DNA from: CAZLPZ01 sp964561535
Lineage (GTDB): Bacteria; Pseudomonadota; Alphaproteobacteria; Micavibrionales; Micavibrionaceae
Length of the DNA: 29,430 nucleotides
Assembly: GCA_964561535.1 (NCBI GenBank)
Contig: CAZLPZ010000021.1
Span: 1-29,430, forward strand
Reading direction: 5' to 3'
In this document: positions 7,563 through 15,744 of the stretch, one piece after another
Layout of the letters: every line of letters begins with the position of its first letter
Numbering within the stretch: position 1 is the stretch's first letter
The notes under the pieces: model-generated
What the model was told of the DNA's origin: nothing
Databases searched by the model: none
The model's input: only the letters and a program-made list of their open reading frames with translations
Position numbers and translations under genes: made by a program

Positions 7563-9396
7563 CCCCACCGCTTTCCGCGACGCGACGACCGCCGCGGTCA
7601 AGGCTCTGGGTGGGGCGCCGCAAATCGAGGTGACGTTTGCAACCGCCGAAACAATCGATCGGCCCTCACCGTCATCTCTCCAATCCGTGCGGCTTCCGCA
7701 ACCCTCCCCTGCCCCCACTCCGCACGAAATCGCGATGATCCGCGGGGCGGCCGATGCACGCGCCCTGCGCCTCAAATATTCATCTCCCAAAATCACCGCC
7801 CGGACACGCCCCAAACACGCACACGGGCAAATGATTTTTGACGCGCTGGAACAGGCGCGTGTTGAATCAATTGGGGCCCAGGATATGGCGGGGGTATCCG
7901 TTAACCTGCACGCCGCATTGACCGAACGATCGGCCCGCGCGCACGCCTCCGGATTTGATCGATTGGACCTGACCCGCGCGGACGAAGCGATGTACACGAT
8001 CGCGCGTCTGGTATTAACGGGCGAAGACATGCCCGACAGCGCGGCGGTTTTGGTCAATACCTGGATGCCCTATATTACCGAAAAATTGGGTGCCGGCGGC
8101 CTGAACCGCCTGAAGAATACCATGGCCGATCAAGCCGCCTTTGCGTCCGCCGCGTTTGATGTATTGACCAAACTCGACCTGATCCCGTCGGATGAAATCA
8201 ACCCGGCCGATCCCCCGCAAACGCCGCCAGATAACAACGACGACACAACGCCACCGCCCCCAAAAACCGATCCCACCGAAAAAGATAAATCACAAGAAAC
8301 TTTGCAAGGCGACGACGCGCAGGAATTATCCGATGATTCAAGTGTTGAGGAAAGTTTTGTCGCCACCGAACAAGAGGTCAGCGCAACCGACGGCGATCAA
8401 CCCGATAAGGGCGGATCCGAAACCCCTGCAGGGCCGCGCGGTGCACAATTGTCAGGCCTGACCGACCATATCCCGTATAATATTTTTACGAACGAATACG
8501 ACGAAATTATCGAGGCGCGCGATCTGGCGGATTTGGATGAACGCGAACGGTTGCGCGCGTACCTTGATAAACAAGTGGCCAATATCGCGGGGGTGGTTAC
8601 AAAACTAGCCAATCGGTTACAACGTTTTTTACAAGCCCAACAACAACGTGCGTGGGAATTTGATCTGGAAGATGGATATGTTGATGCCTCGCGCCTCGCC
8701 CGGTCCATTGCCAACCCCACCGTGCCCATCACCTTTAAACGCGAACGGGACGCTGCGTTTCGCGATACGGTGGTGACGTTATTGATTGATAATTCAGGGT
8801 CCATGCGCGGACGGCCCATTGCCACGGCCGCAATCGCCGCCGATGTCATCACCCGCACGTTAGAGCGATGCGGGGTCAAATGTGAGATCCTGGGGTTTAC
8901 CACAAGGGGATGGAAAGGCGGCAAGGCGCGGGAGAAATGGACGTCCGACGGTCGCCCCGAAAATCCGGGACGTTTAAATGATCTGCGCCATATCATTTAT
9001 AAATCCGCCGACACCCCGTGGCGGCGCGCACGCACCAATTTGGGTGTCATGCTGAAAGAAGGATTATTAAAGGAAAACATCGACGGTGAAGCCTTGGTGT
9101 GGGCGTATAACCGATTGATCACCCGCGGCGAAGACCGAAAAATTTTGATCGTGATTTCGGACGGCGCACCGGTTGACGATTCAACCTTGTCGGTGAACCC
9201 CTCGAATATTCTGGAACGTGATTTGATGAATGTGGTGCATTGGGTCGAGGACCACGGTCGCGTCGAACTGTCCGCCATCGGCATTGGGCACGACGTATCA
9301 CGATATTATAACCGGTCGATGGTGATTACGTCTGTCGACACGTTGGCCGAGGCGTTGGTGTCAAGGTTAGCGGAATTGTTTAAAGAAGAAGGATAA
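7528..9396 (+). CDS. cobT: Cobaltochelatase subunit CobT
   Basis: 622 residues; partner of CobS in the cobalt-insertion complex. The family N-terminal domain is seen as AFRDATTAAVKALGGAPQIEVTFA and HGQMIFDALEQARVESIGAQDMAGV. A Pro/Asp/Glu-rich acidic linker follows (about 225-305), then a C-terminal von Willebrand A domain with the MIDAS motif DNSGSM (421-426) and later ISDGAPVDD, which coordinates Mg2+ at the CobS interface. Length is typical. Start: ATG 7528 gives MELLHPLPPPP before the conserved region. These first residues overlap the orphan gene and have no strong ribosome site, so the original start and leader may have been replaced by the insertion. Confidence 0.93.
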   Translation: MELLHPLPPPPDPTAFRDATTAAVKALGGAPQIEVTFATAETIDRPSPSSLQSVRLPQPSPAPTPHEIAMIRGAADARALRLKYSSPKITARTRPKHAHGQMIFDALEQARVESIGAQDMAGVSVNLHAALTERSARAHASGFDRLDLTRADEAMYTIARLVLTGEDMPDSAAVLVNTWMPYITEKLGAGGLNRLKNTMADQAAFASAAFDVLTKLDLIPSDEINPADPPQTPPDNNDDTTPPPPKTDPTEKDKSQETLQGDDAQELSDDSSVEESFVATEQEVSATDGDQPDKGGSETPAGPRGAQLSGLTDHIPYNIFTNEYDEIIEARDLADLDERERLRAYLDKQVANIAGVVTKLANRLQRFLQAQQQRAWEFDLEDGYVDASRLARSIANPTVPITFKRERDAAFRDTVVTLLIDNSGSMRGRPIATAAIAADVITRTLERCGVKCEILGFTTRGWKGGKAREKWTSDGRPENPGRLNDLRHIIYKSADTPWRRARTNLGVMLKEGLLKENIDGEALVWAYNRLITRGEDRKILIVISDGAPVDDSTLSVNPSNILERDLMNVVHWVEDHGRVELSAIGIGHDVSRYYNRSMVITSVDTLAEALVSRLAELFKEEG

Positions 9397-9404
9397 CGGG
9401 AATT

Positions 9405-9465
9405 GTCGCCCCGGCGAAGCCCGGGGCCTCGTACGGCACGAGATTGCGGCCTTCGCCGCAATGAC
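9405..9465. repeat. Family A double palindromic element, cobT-hisS gap
   Basis: A 61-nt element bounded by GTC (9405) and GAC (9465). The left hairpin 9408-9427 has 8-position arms, one mismatch and tetraloop GAAG. The right hairpin ATTGCGGC-CTTC-GCCGCAAT (9443-9462) is perfect. The centre pairs CTCGT (9428-9432) with ACGAG (9438-9442). Same layout as the element at 26524-26583 inside the solute-binding protein gene. A frame from TTG 9403 runs open through it into HisS. Confidence 0.8.
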
Positions 9466-9504
9466 ACTCGACTTTTTGGGCTTTTTCGTATAAAACAACC
9501 CATC

Positions 9505-10851
9505 ATGACCGATCGCAAAATATACAAACCCAAACCGATTTCCGGATTCCCCGAATGGCTGCCCGAATATCGCAGCGTTGAACAGGCGTGGATGGACCAT
9601 TTCCGCCGCGTGTTTGAAAGTTATGGGTACACCAATATCGACACGCCGGCGGTCGAAGAACTCGAGGTCCTTTCCGCCAAGGGCGAAGTGGACAAGGAAA
9701 TTTACATCATCGAACGGTTGCACAAGGACCCCTCCTCGGATAAGGGGGGGGACGCCCGTCTCGCATTACACTTTGACCAAACGGTGCCGATGGCGCGGTA
9801 CGTGGCGCAACATTTCGCTGATTTGAACTTCCCCTTCAAACGGTATCAAATGCAAAAAGTCTGGCGCGGTGAACGCCCGCAACTGGGGCGCGCCCGTGAA
9901 TTCTATCAATGCGATATTGATGTCATTGGCATCGACAATCTGCCCATCCACTTTGATGCCGAGATGCCCGCGGTTTTGTATGAATGTTTGGCGCCCATGA
10001 GTGCGGATATAGGGCGCATTCAAATTCGGGTCAATAACCGCAAAATTATCTTGGGGCTTGTCCAGGCATTAAACATCACCGACCCCTCCTTCATCACCCG
10101 CACCACGGACAAAATGGACAAAATCGGCGCTGAAAAAACGGCGCAAATTTTACGTGACGAAGGTGGCCTGCCCCAATCATCGGTTGATGCCATCATGAAT
10201 CTGGTAACGGTCAAGGCAAAACCCAATGACATGGCGGCATTCAACACGATTAATGCGCAAAACGCATTGATGCAGGAAGGACTTGATGAATTGCGCTTTA
10301 TGCTTGAAAACCTGGCGCACTTACCCGATCACGCCGTGCTTGCCGATATGTCGATCATTCGTGGATTCGATTATTATACGGGCAGTGTGTACGAGGCAAA
10401 ATTCCTGGATATCCCCGAATTCACACGGTCCATTGGTGGTGGTGGGCGATATGCCGATCTCGCCGGGCAATACATCAACAAAAACTTACCTGGGGTGGGG
10501 ATTTCCATCGGCCTGACATCGATTTTTGAAGTGTTATATCATCATAACCACATCAAACCCGGACGCAAATGTCCGACGGATGTCTTGGTCGTGTTGCCAT
10601 CCGAAGACCGCCGCACGGACGCCGCCAAAACGGCGCAAATATTGCGTGCCCGCGGAATGAACGTCGAACTGTTCCATAAACCAGCCAAAACCGGGGATCA
10701 AATCACCTATGCCAGTAAAAAAGGCATTCCATACGTCTGGTTCCCGCCTTTCAGTGACGGAGAAACACACCGGGTCAAGAATCTGGAAACCGGGGAACAA
10801 GTGGACGCCACCCCGACGACATGGCAGAATGATAAAGTCACATCTGTCTAG
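9505..10851 (+). CDS. hisS: Histidine--tRNA ligase
   Basis: 448 residues; class II synthetase charging tRNA-His with histidine. It begins MTDRKIYKPKPISGFPEWLPEYR, leading into the motif-1 helix. DQTVPMARYVA and YQMQKVWRGERPQLGRAREFYQCDIDVIG contain motif 2 with its ATP-binding Arg. MSIIRGFDYYTGSVYEA (RGFDYYTG near 286-293) is the histidine-specific peptide. SIGGGGRYADLAG and GVGISIGLTSI supply the second HisA-like motif and motif 3. The C-terminal anticodon domain includes TDVLVVLPSE. ATG 9505 suits the family but lacks a ribosome site. The frame is open up to TTG 9403, which has AAGGA 9 nt upstream and would add 34 residues encoded by the palindromic repeat. Confidence 0.95.
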   Translation: MTDRKIYKPKPISGFPEWLPEYRSVEQAWMDHFRRVFESYGYTNIDTPAVEELEVLSAKGEVDKEIYIIERLHKDPSSDKGGDARLALHFDQTVPMARYVAQHFADLNFPFKRYQMQKVWRGERPQLGRAREFYQCDIDVIGIDNLPIHFDAEMPAVLYECLAPMSADIGRIQIRVNNRKIILGLVQALNITDPSFITRTTDKMDKIGAEKTAQILRDEGGLPQSSVDAIMNLVTVKAKPNDMAAFNTINAQNALMQEGLDELRFMLENLAHLPDHAVLADMSIIRGFDYYTGSVYEAKFLDIPEFTRSIGGGGRYADLAGQYINKNLPGVGISIGLTSIFEVLYHHNHIKPGRKCPTDVLVVLPSEDRRTDAAKTAQILRARGMNVELFHKPAKTGDQITYASKKGIPYVWFPPFSDGETHRVKNLETGEQVDATPTTWQNDKVTSV

Positions 10852-10882
10852 ATTCTAGACTCTGTCCTTCTCGAGGTATTCT

Positions 10883-11266
10883 GTGCCAACATCAACATCT
10901 CTTTTTGATCGCATTGGCGGCGATACCGCCGTCACGGCGACAGTCATAAAACTTTACGATAAAATCTTAAGCGATGAATTACTGATTCCATTTTTTAAAG
11001 ATATCGATGTGGCGGCCCTGCGACGCTCGCAAATCGCGTTTGTAACCGTCGCGTTTGGGGGACCGCACCATTATTCGGGAAAAAATATGCATGATGCGCA
11101 CAGCACCCCCCGAAAAAATGGTTTAAAAAATGCTCATTTTGATCGCGTTGCTTATCATTTAAAAATATCCATGATGGAATTGAATGTTCCAACTGATCTG
11201 ATCGGCGAAGCCCTGAGCATTGTCGAGACAACCCGGCAAGATATTGTTAGCGCGTCAACTGCTTAA
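10883..11266 (+). CDS. Group I truncated haemoglobin
   Basis: 127 residues, the size of a 2-on-2 haemoglobin. SLFDRIGGDTAVTATVIKLYDKILSDELLIPFF is the AB-helix region with a Tyr near B10. PHHYSGKNMHDAH and GLKNAHFDRVAYHL contain the proximal haem ligand His85 in the family motif. It binds O2 or NO in the cytoplasm; a role in NO detoxification or oxygen handling is the usual proposal. Start GTG 10883 has GAGG 6 nt upstream. It lies 31 nt after hisS and its tail overlaps the convergent sufE by 20 nt. Confidence 0.9.
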   Translation: MPTSTSLFDRIGGDTAVTATVIKLYDKILSDELLIPFFKDIDVAALRRSQIAFVTVAFGGPHHYSGKNMHDAHSTPRKNGLKNAHFDRVAYHLKISMMELNVPTDLIGEALSIVETTRQDIVSASTA

Positions 11267-11687
11267 TCCGCTCGACCATCGCAAAAAATCCATTACGCCG
11301 ATTGGGAGATAGATTTCCCGCCAAATTTAATTTTTTAAATACGCTGTCCATATCCACGGCTTGAATCTGGTTGGCTGCCTTATCCTGGACAAACACCATG
11401 ACCACCGCACATAATCCCTTGACTATTGTGGCGTCTGAGTCGATATGAAAGTGGAATACAAGCGTGTTGTCCTGGCCTGCGCTGGAATGGCACTGTTCTC
11501 TCGTTTTCTTCTCCGCCACCACCCACACACGAGATGTACACCCTGGCACCAACACAGCGTCCGTTTTGATTGATTCGTCCATTTCGGGTAACGTACGCCC
11601 CAAATCAATTAAATAGGCATAACGCGCCTCCCAATCAGATAAAAGATCAAAAGTTTCAATAAGATCGTCGGTGGTTGGCAAATTCAT
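11247..11687 (-). CDS. sufE: SufE-family cysteine desulfurase acceptor
   Basis: 146 residues. SufE takes persulfide sulfur from the cysteine desulfurase SufS and hands it to the SufBCD scaffold for Fe-S cluster assembly. The key segment VLVPGCTSRVWVVAE contains the sulfur-accepting Cys50. 'IDSDATIVKGLCAVVMVFVQDK' and 'LNLAGNLSPNRRNGFFAMVERIK' (the L...LSP.R.NG...M signature) complete the fold. Length matches the family. No other suf genes are nearby, as is usual for alphaproteobacterial sufE. The stop lies inside the haemoglobin gene on the opposite strand. Confidence 0.93.
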   Translation of the reverse strand: MNLPTTDDLIETFDLLSDWEARYAYLIDLGRTLPEMDESIKTDAVLVPGCTSRVWVVAEKKTREQCHSSAGQDNTLVFHFHIDSDATIVKGLCAVVMVFVQDKAANQIQAVDMDSVFKKLNLAGNLSPNRRNGFFAMVERIKQLTR

Positions 11688-11890
11688 GAAAAAACCTATG
11701 TTAGCTTTAGAGATTGTTAATAATCCCCCGCCTAGGATGGGGTCAAGGGCCTATTGGTGAAAACCTTTGGAAAACCCAAAAATGACACTTTAAAAGTGGG
11801 GCCTGCGCCCCAGTTAAAATTGGGGCTTGCGCCAAGACGATCCCCTTGGCAAAGTGGGTTTTAGAAACACAATAACGAAAGCGAAATGCT
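11688..11890. other. sufE-clpX divergent intergenic region
   Basis: No gene seen. It holds a hairpin TGGGGC-CTGC-GCCCCA (11797-11812) and, 15 nt later, a partial direct copy of the same unit (TGGGGCTTGCGCC). Divergent promoters for sufE and clpX must lie here, but no convincing -35/-10 pair stood out. Confidence 0.4.
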
Positions 11891-13225
11891 GTGAGCAAGA
11901 CAACCAACACGACGGACAGCAAAAATACCCTGTACTGCAGCTTCTGCGGCAAAAGCCAGCACGAAGTCCGGAAATTGATCGCAGGGCCAAACGTTTTCAT
12001 TTGTAATGAATGCGTTGAACTCTGCACCGATATTATTCGGGAAGAGGATAAGACTCAATTGGTCCGTACGGGCGATGGCATCCCCAACCCCTCCGAAATT
12101 AAAAACGTTCTCGATGATTACGTGATCGGCCAAGAAAAGGCAAAACGCATTTTGTCCGTTGCCGTACACAACCATTACAAGCGGTTGGAGCATGGTCAAA
12201 AAGGTGCCGATGTTGAACTCGCCAAATCGAATATCTTGTTGGTTGGTCCTACGGGTTCGGGAAAAACATTACTGGCCCAAACACTGGCTCGTATCCTCGA
12301 TGTGCCATTTACGATGGCAGATGCCACCACATTGACCGAAGCCGGTTATGTCGGCGAAGACGTTGAAAACATCGTTCTTAAACTATTGCAAAATTGCGAT
12401 TACAACGTTGAACGCGCGCAACGCGGCATCGTGTATATCGACGAAATTGATAAAATCGCCCGTAAAGGGGACAACCCCTCGATCACCCGCGACGTGTCGG
12501 GTGAAGGCGTGCAACAGGCCTTGCTCAAATTGATGGAAGGGACCGTTGCGTCCGTGCCCCCGCAAGGGGGCCGTAAACATCCGCAACAAGAATTCCTGCA
12601 GGTCGACACATCGAACATTCTGTTCATCTGTGGCGGGGCGTTTGCGGGCATTGAAAAAATTATTTCGGATCGCGGCCGCAAAACGTCCATTGGATTCGGA
12701 GCGACTGTGGTGGGCCCCGAAGAGCGCCGCGCGGGCGAAGTGTTGGGACAACTGGAAACCGAAGATTTGTTGAAATTCGGGTTGATCCCGGAATTTGTAG
12801 GTCGTTTGCCGGTTCTCGCAACGCTCGAAGATCTCGATGTTCCGGCATTGATCAAAATTTTGACCGAACCGAAAAACGCATTGGTGAAACAATATCAAAA
12901 ACTGTTTGACCTGGAAGACGTGAAATTGACGTTCGAAGATTCGTCCCTGACCGCGATTTCCGAAAAAGCCATCGAACGGAAAACCGGGGCACGCGGATTA
13001 CGGTCGATTGTTGAAAACATGCTGCTTGATTCGATGTATGAAATCCCGGACATGGACAACGTATTAGAAGTGCGCGTGACCGCCGACATGGTAAACAAGG
13101 GCGAAAAACCGGAATACATCATGGGCGAGAAAAAGAAAAAAGCACCCAAGGAAAAAATGGACCTGACCTCCAAAAATGCCGATAAGGGCTCGGACAAAAA
13201 CGCGGAACTGACCGCGGCGTCGTAA
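11891..13225 (+). CDS. clpX: ATP-dependent Clp protease ATP-binding subunit ClpX
   Basis: 444 residues; AAA+ unfoldase that feeds tagged substrates to ClpP. An N-terminal C4 zinc-binding domain is visible (CSFCGKS ... CNECVELC, residues 16-44). Walker A is GPTGSGKT (119-126), pore loop 1 is GYVGEDVE, Walker B is YIDEIDKI, then 'GGRKHPQQEFLQVDTSNILFICGGAF' (sensor 1), the ClpP-contacting 'IGFGATV' loop and the sensor 2 region KTGARGLRSIVE. The Lys-rich tail after ~415 is longer than in E. coli ClpX (424 aa). Start GTG 11891. clpP is not adjacent in this window. A family A hairpin lies 9 nt after the stop. Confidence 0.97.
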   Translation: MSKTTNTTDSKNTLYCSFCGKSQHEVRKLIAGPNVFICNECVELCTDIIREEDKTQLVRTGDGIPNPSEIKNVLDDYVIGQEKAKRILSVAVHNHYKRLEHGQKGADVELAKSNILLVGPTGSGKTLLAQTLARILDVPFTMADATTLTEAGYVGEDVENIVLKLLQNCDYNVERAQRGIVYIDEIDKIARKGDNPSITRDVSGEGVQQALLKLMEGTVASVPPQGGRKHPQQEFLQVDTSNILFICGGAFAGIEKIISDRGRKTSIGFGATVVGPEERRAGEVLGQLETEDLLKFGLIPEFVGRLPVLATLEDLDVPALIKILTEPKNALVKQYQKLFDLEDVKLTFEDSSLTAISEKAIERKTGARGLRSIVENMLLDSMYEIPDMDNVLEVRVTADMVNKGEKPEYIMGEKKKKAPKEKMDLTSKNADKGSDKNAELTAAS

Positions 13226-13233
13226 ATACCGCC

Positions 13234-13253
13234 ATCCCCGCGCAGGCGGGGAT
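13234..13253. repeat. Family A hairpin after clpX
   Basis: Perfect 8-bp stem ATCCCCGC/GCGGGGAT with tetraloop GCAG. Same architecture as the copies at 16962-16981 and 23601-23620. It may shape the clpX mRNA 3' end, though no T run follows. Confidence 0.8.
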
Positions 13254-13290
13254 CCGGCATAAATAAAAATCTGAACGACCGGGGAATAGC

Positions 13291-13313
13291 CCCTCTCCCC
13301 TTGTGGGAGAGGG
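13291..13313. repeat. Family B hairpin upstream of the GNAT gene
   Basis: Perfect 9-bp stem CCCTCTCCC/GGGAGAGGG with loop CTTGT. The unit seems to continue to about 13352 (ending GACGGGTAAGGG). A related copy lies in inverted orientation at 13865-13916, on the other side of the acetyltransferase gene. Confidence 0.75.
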
Positions 13314-13377
13314 TGGCATGCCGAAGAAGGCGTGACGGGTAAGGGACATAAAGTCATTTTTTTTAAAGCGATGAATT

Positions 13378-13833
13378 ATGGACGCTCAATCAGAAATCAA
13401 ACTTGCAACCCCTGGAGACGTACCGATCATTGTCACCTTACTTGAACGTATGCAAAATGAGCTTCACGAAGTTGATTTTGATTCTGATGTCGTATCACAA
13501 TCTGTCGCAAGATCGCTTTCCGAACATGTTCATTGGTTCCTGTTTATCGATGAACACAATGCTCCATTTGGAACATGCCATTTACAATCGGTACATAATT
13601 ATTGGTCAATGAAACGTCGCTATTATTTAGGGGGGTTTTACATCACCGACACACACCGCAAACAAGGGAGATTTCGTCCGATTTACGCACAATTGGAAGA
13701 ATGGGCAAAGACACATGATGGCTCACAAATCTACTGCCATATTCACGAAAATAACGAAAAAAGCCTGAAAACATTTGACTCGGTCGGCATCCAGAAAATA
13801 GAATACGCCTTATGCGCAACCTTTTTTGAATAA
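13378..13833 (+). CDS. GNAT-family N-acetyltransferase
   Basis: 151 residues with the GNAT order: strand 'SEIKLATPGDVPIIVTLLERMQ' at the N-terminus, central 'HWFLFIDEHNAPFGTCHLQSV', then 'RRYYLGGFYITDTHRKQGRFRPIYAQLEEWAK' (motif A, with an H-R-K-Q-G-R-F acetyl-CoA loop) and 'HENNEKSLKTFDSVGIQKI' (motif B). The usual R/Q-x-x-G-x-G/A loop is imperfect (QGRFR), so CoA binding is likely but not certain. Substrate unknown. The ribosome site is weak. The gene is bracketed by inverted family B repeats. Confidence 0.75.
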   Translation: MDAQSEIKLATPGDVPIIVTLLERMQNELHEVDFDSDVVSQSVARSLSEHVHWFLFIDEHNAPFGTCHLQSVHNYWSMKRRYYLGGFYITDTHRKQGRFRPIYAQLEEWAKTHDGSQIYCHIHENNEKSLKTFDSVGIQKIEYALCATFFE

Positions 13834-13864
13834 TACCGAATTATCCCCTTACCCTCCCGTCTAT

Positions 13865-13916
13865 GCCCCCTAATGGGGGCTACGCCGAGCCCCTCCCTCT
13901 CCCCGTGGGAGAAGGG
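13865..13916. repeat. Family B repeat downstream of the GNAT gene
   Basis: Two hairpins: GCCCCC-TAAT-GGGGGC (13865-13880), and CCCTCTCCC (13895-13903) with GGGAGAAGGG (13907-13916, one bulged A). With the preceding CCCTTACCCTCCCGTC it matches the 13291-13352 unit in reverse orientation. Confidence 0.7.
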
Positions 13917-13961
13917 TAAAACCCCAAACCTATTCACTTTCATACAAGGACTATACAAAAA

Positions 13962-14501
13962 ATGAAACTTGCCATTTGCGCCGACCATGCTGGATTTCCC
14001 CTAAAAGAGGCCCTTAAATCCGCCTATCCGACTATCGAATGGTTAGATTTGGGCGCTGGAGAATTGAACCCAGATGATGATTTTCCCGACTATGCCTTTA
14101 CCCTGGCCATGGCCGTTGCGGGCGGGTATGCCCCCCTGGGCGTGTCGATTTGTGGCGCAGGGAACGGCGCGGCGATGGCACTCAACCGTCACCCGGCCAT
14201 TCGCGCGGCGCTCTGTTCCACGGCTGAAATTGCGCAACTGTCCCGCGACCACAACGATGCCAATGTCTTGTGCCTGGCAGGGCGGTTCCAAACAATTGAC
14301 GACGTTAAGCCTATTTTCGACGCGTTCGTCAACACCCCGTTTAGCGGGGGAGAACGCCACGTACGCCGTATTCGTAAACTGTCTCTGATGGATGACGGCG
14401 CGACGCACGGTCACGACCATGATCACGCAGGCGGGTGTTGTTCAAATAACGACGACACCACATCCCCTGGACCTGGGTGCTGCGGCGGCGGGTGTCGGTA
14501 A
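13962..14501 (+). CDS. rpiB: RpiB/LacAB-family sugar-phosphate isomerase with a Cys/His-rich tail
   Basis: 179 residues. The first ~148 are ribose-5-phosphate isomerase B (ribose-5-P to ribulose-5-P, pentose phosphate pathway). MKLAICADHAGFPLKEAL carries the Asp-His substrate motif. VSICGAGNGAAMALNRHPAIRAALC has the catalytic Cys64 (C66 in the E. coli enzyme). DHNDANVLCLAGR has His97, the ring-opening His. The last 31 residues (149-179) are unlike RpiB: HGHDHDH, then GGCC (Cys159, 160), a short Asn/Asp/Thr/Pro-Gly linker, and GCCGGGCR (Cys173, 174, 178). Four His and five Cys in so short a tail suggest metal binding. AAGGA lies 11 nt before ATG. Confidence 0.9.
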   Translation: MKLAICADHAGFPLKEALKSAYPTIEWLDLGAGELNPDDDFPDYAFTLAMAVAGGYAPLGVSICGAGNGAAMALNRHPAIRAALCSTAEIAQLSRDHNDANVLCLAGRFQTIDDVKPIFDAFVNTPFSGGERHVRRIRKLSLMDDGATHGHDHDHAGGCCSNNDDTTSPGPGCCGGGCR

Positions 14502-14543
14502 AGACACTTTATTCCCACCCTAAAACCCGCTATAACCATTTTT

Positions 14544-14861
14544 ATGCCCGTTATATTTTCGCTCGTCCTCCTTATTATTGTCGCCTATGGCTTGTGGCTG
14601 TTTGTACGCACGGCCACCCCCTATCAACTGGGTCGCATGATGGGCGTATCGGCAATTTTGATTGGTGCCGGTGGGCTCGTTATGCTGGTCTTGCGCGGGC
14701 GATTGCCTCTTGCCCTTTTAATCCTGATCGTTTTATGGCCCATTATGGCCGGATATTTGGATCAATACCGAAAAATAATTCTTAAAAAGCATGCTCGAGA
14801 TCCTGATATGGACGGATCGAAAAAGGAACAAGCCAAAAATGACTTCCATGAAAATTCGTAA
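14544..14861 (+). CDS. Small membrane protein, hypothetical
   Basis: 105 residues with three hydrophobic segments: about 3-22, 34-51 and 55-70. A charged tail follows (QYRKIILKKHARDPDMDGSKKEQAKNDFHENS). The layout resembles the N-terminal membrane part of some alphaproteobacterial inner-membrane J-proteins, but there is no J-domain or HPD motif. That likeness is weak and only from memory of the layout. No ribosome site is evident. Its last 23 nt overlap the galU start, suggesting coupling to galU. Function unknown. Confidence 0.6.
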   Translation: MPVIFSLVLLIIVAYGLWLFVRTATPYQLGRMMGVSAILIGAGGLVMLVLRGRLPLALLILIVLWPIMAGYLDQYRKIILKKHARDPDMDGSKKEQAKNDFHENS

Positions 14862-15744
14862 GGCCGTTTTTCCTGTGGCCGGGTTGGGCACGCGTTTACT
14901 GCCTGCAACCAAAGTCATGCCCAAAGAAATGCTGACATTGGTTGATAAACCGTTGATCCAACATGCGGTTGAAGAAGCCATTGAGGCGGGTATCGAAGAA
15001 TTTATTTTCGTGACCGGCAGGCACAAGGAAATGCTTGAAGAACATTTCGATTATCAACCCGAACTTGAGGAAACATTGGCCGCCCGCGGCAAACATGATT
15101 TGATCGCCAAAATAAAATCATGCGGGTTACCAGCTGGAAAATTATTTTTAACCCGTCAACCTAAGGCATTAGGGTTGGGACACGCCATTTGGTGTGCGCG
15201 GGGATTAATTGGAAACGAACCCTTCGCGGTTTTATTACCCGACGATGTGTTTATCCCCCACGAAAAGGCCCAGGGCGGCTTGTCCCAACTGATGACCATG
15301 TATCACGAAACAGGTGGTAATTTATGTTTAGCGATAGACGTCCCCCCCTCCGAAACAAAACGTTACGGAATTTTGAATGTTGGCCCGAGCACGAATGGCC
15401 CCTTGCCGATCCGCGGGATGATTGAAAAACCTGAACCAGGTTCCGCCCCCTCGACCCTTGCCATCATGGGGCGATACATCCTGCAACCCCAAATTTTTGA
15501 TCATCTGTCTGCGTTTGAAACAGGCGCAGGAGGTGAGATACAACTGACCGATGCCATGGCAAAATTGATCCATAAACAACCTTTTCATGCGGTCCGATTT
15601 GATGGCACACGATATGATTGCGGAACAAAATTAGGGTTCATTGAAACGAATATGGCCCTTGCCTTGCGTGATCCCGATATCGGCGCGGATGTTGCAGCGA
15701 TTATCCGACGGTTGGCCTCCGACCTGTCGCTAAGGGCGGCATGA
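14839..15744 (+). CDS. galU: UTP--glucose-1-phosphate uridylyltransferase
   Basis: 301 residues; makes UDP-glucose for envelope polysaccharide. KAVFPVAGLGTRLLPATKVMPKEMLTLVDKPLIQHAVEEA is the nucleotide-binding signature of GalU. QPKALGLGHAIWCARGLIGNEPFAVLLPDDVF carries the metal-binding Asp and GEIQLTDAMAKL the sugar-binding Glu; RFDGTRYDCGTKLGF is the conserved C-terminal motif. Length is standard. The frame is open from 14791, but ATG 14839 begins just before the conserved region and has AAAAGG 12 nt upstream. It overlaps the preceding membrane protein by 23 nt and the next small gene by 4 nt (ATGA). Confidence 0.95.
   Translation: MTSMKIRKAVFPVAGLGTRLLPATKVMPKEMLTLVDKPLIQHAVEEAIEAGIEEFIFVTGRHKEMLEEHFDYQPELEETLAARGKHDLIAKIKSCGLPAGKLFLTRQPKALGLGHAIWCARGLIGNEPFAVLLPDDVFIPHEKAQGGLSQLMTMYHETGGNLCLAIDVPPSETKRYGILNVGPSTNGPLPIRGMIEKPEPGSAPSTLAIMGRYILQPQIFDHLSAFETGAGGEIQLTDAMAKLIHKQPFHAVRFDGTRYDCGTKLGFIETNMALALRDPDIGADVAAIIRRLASDLSLRAA

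Noticed and set aside
12383..12898. Minus-strand frames opposite clpX
   Set aside because: Antisense shadows of conserved ClpX sequence with no upstream signals.
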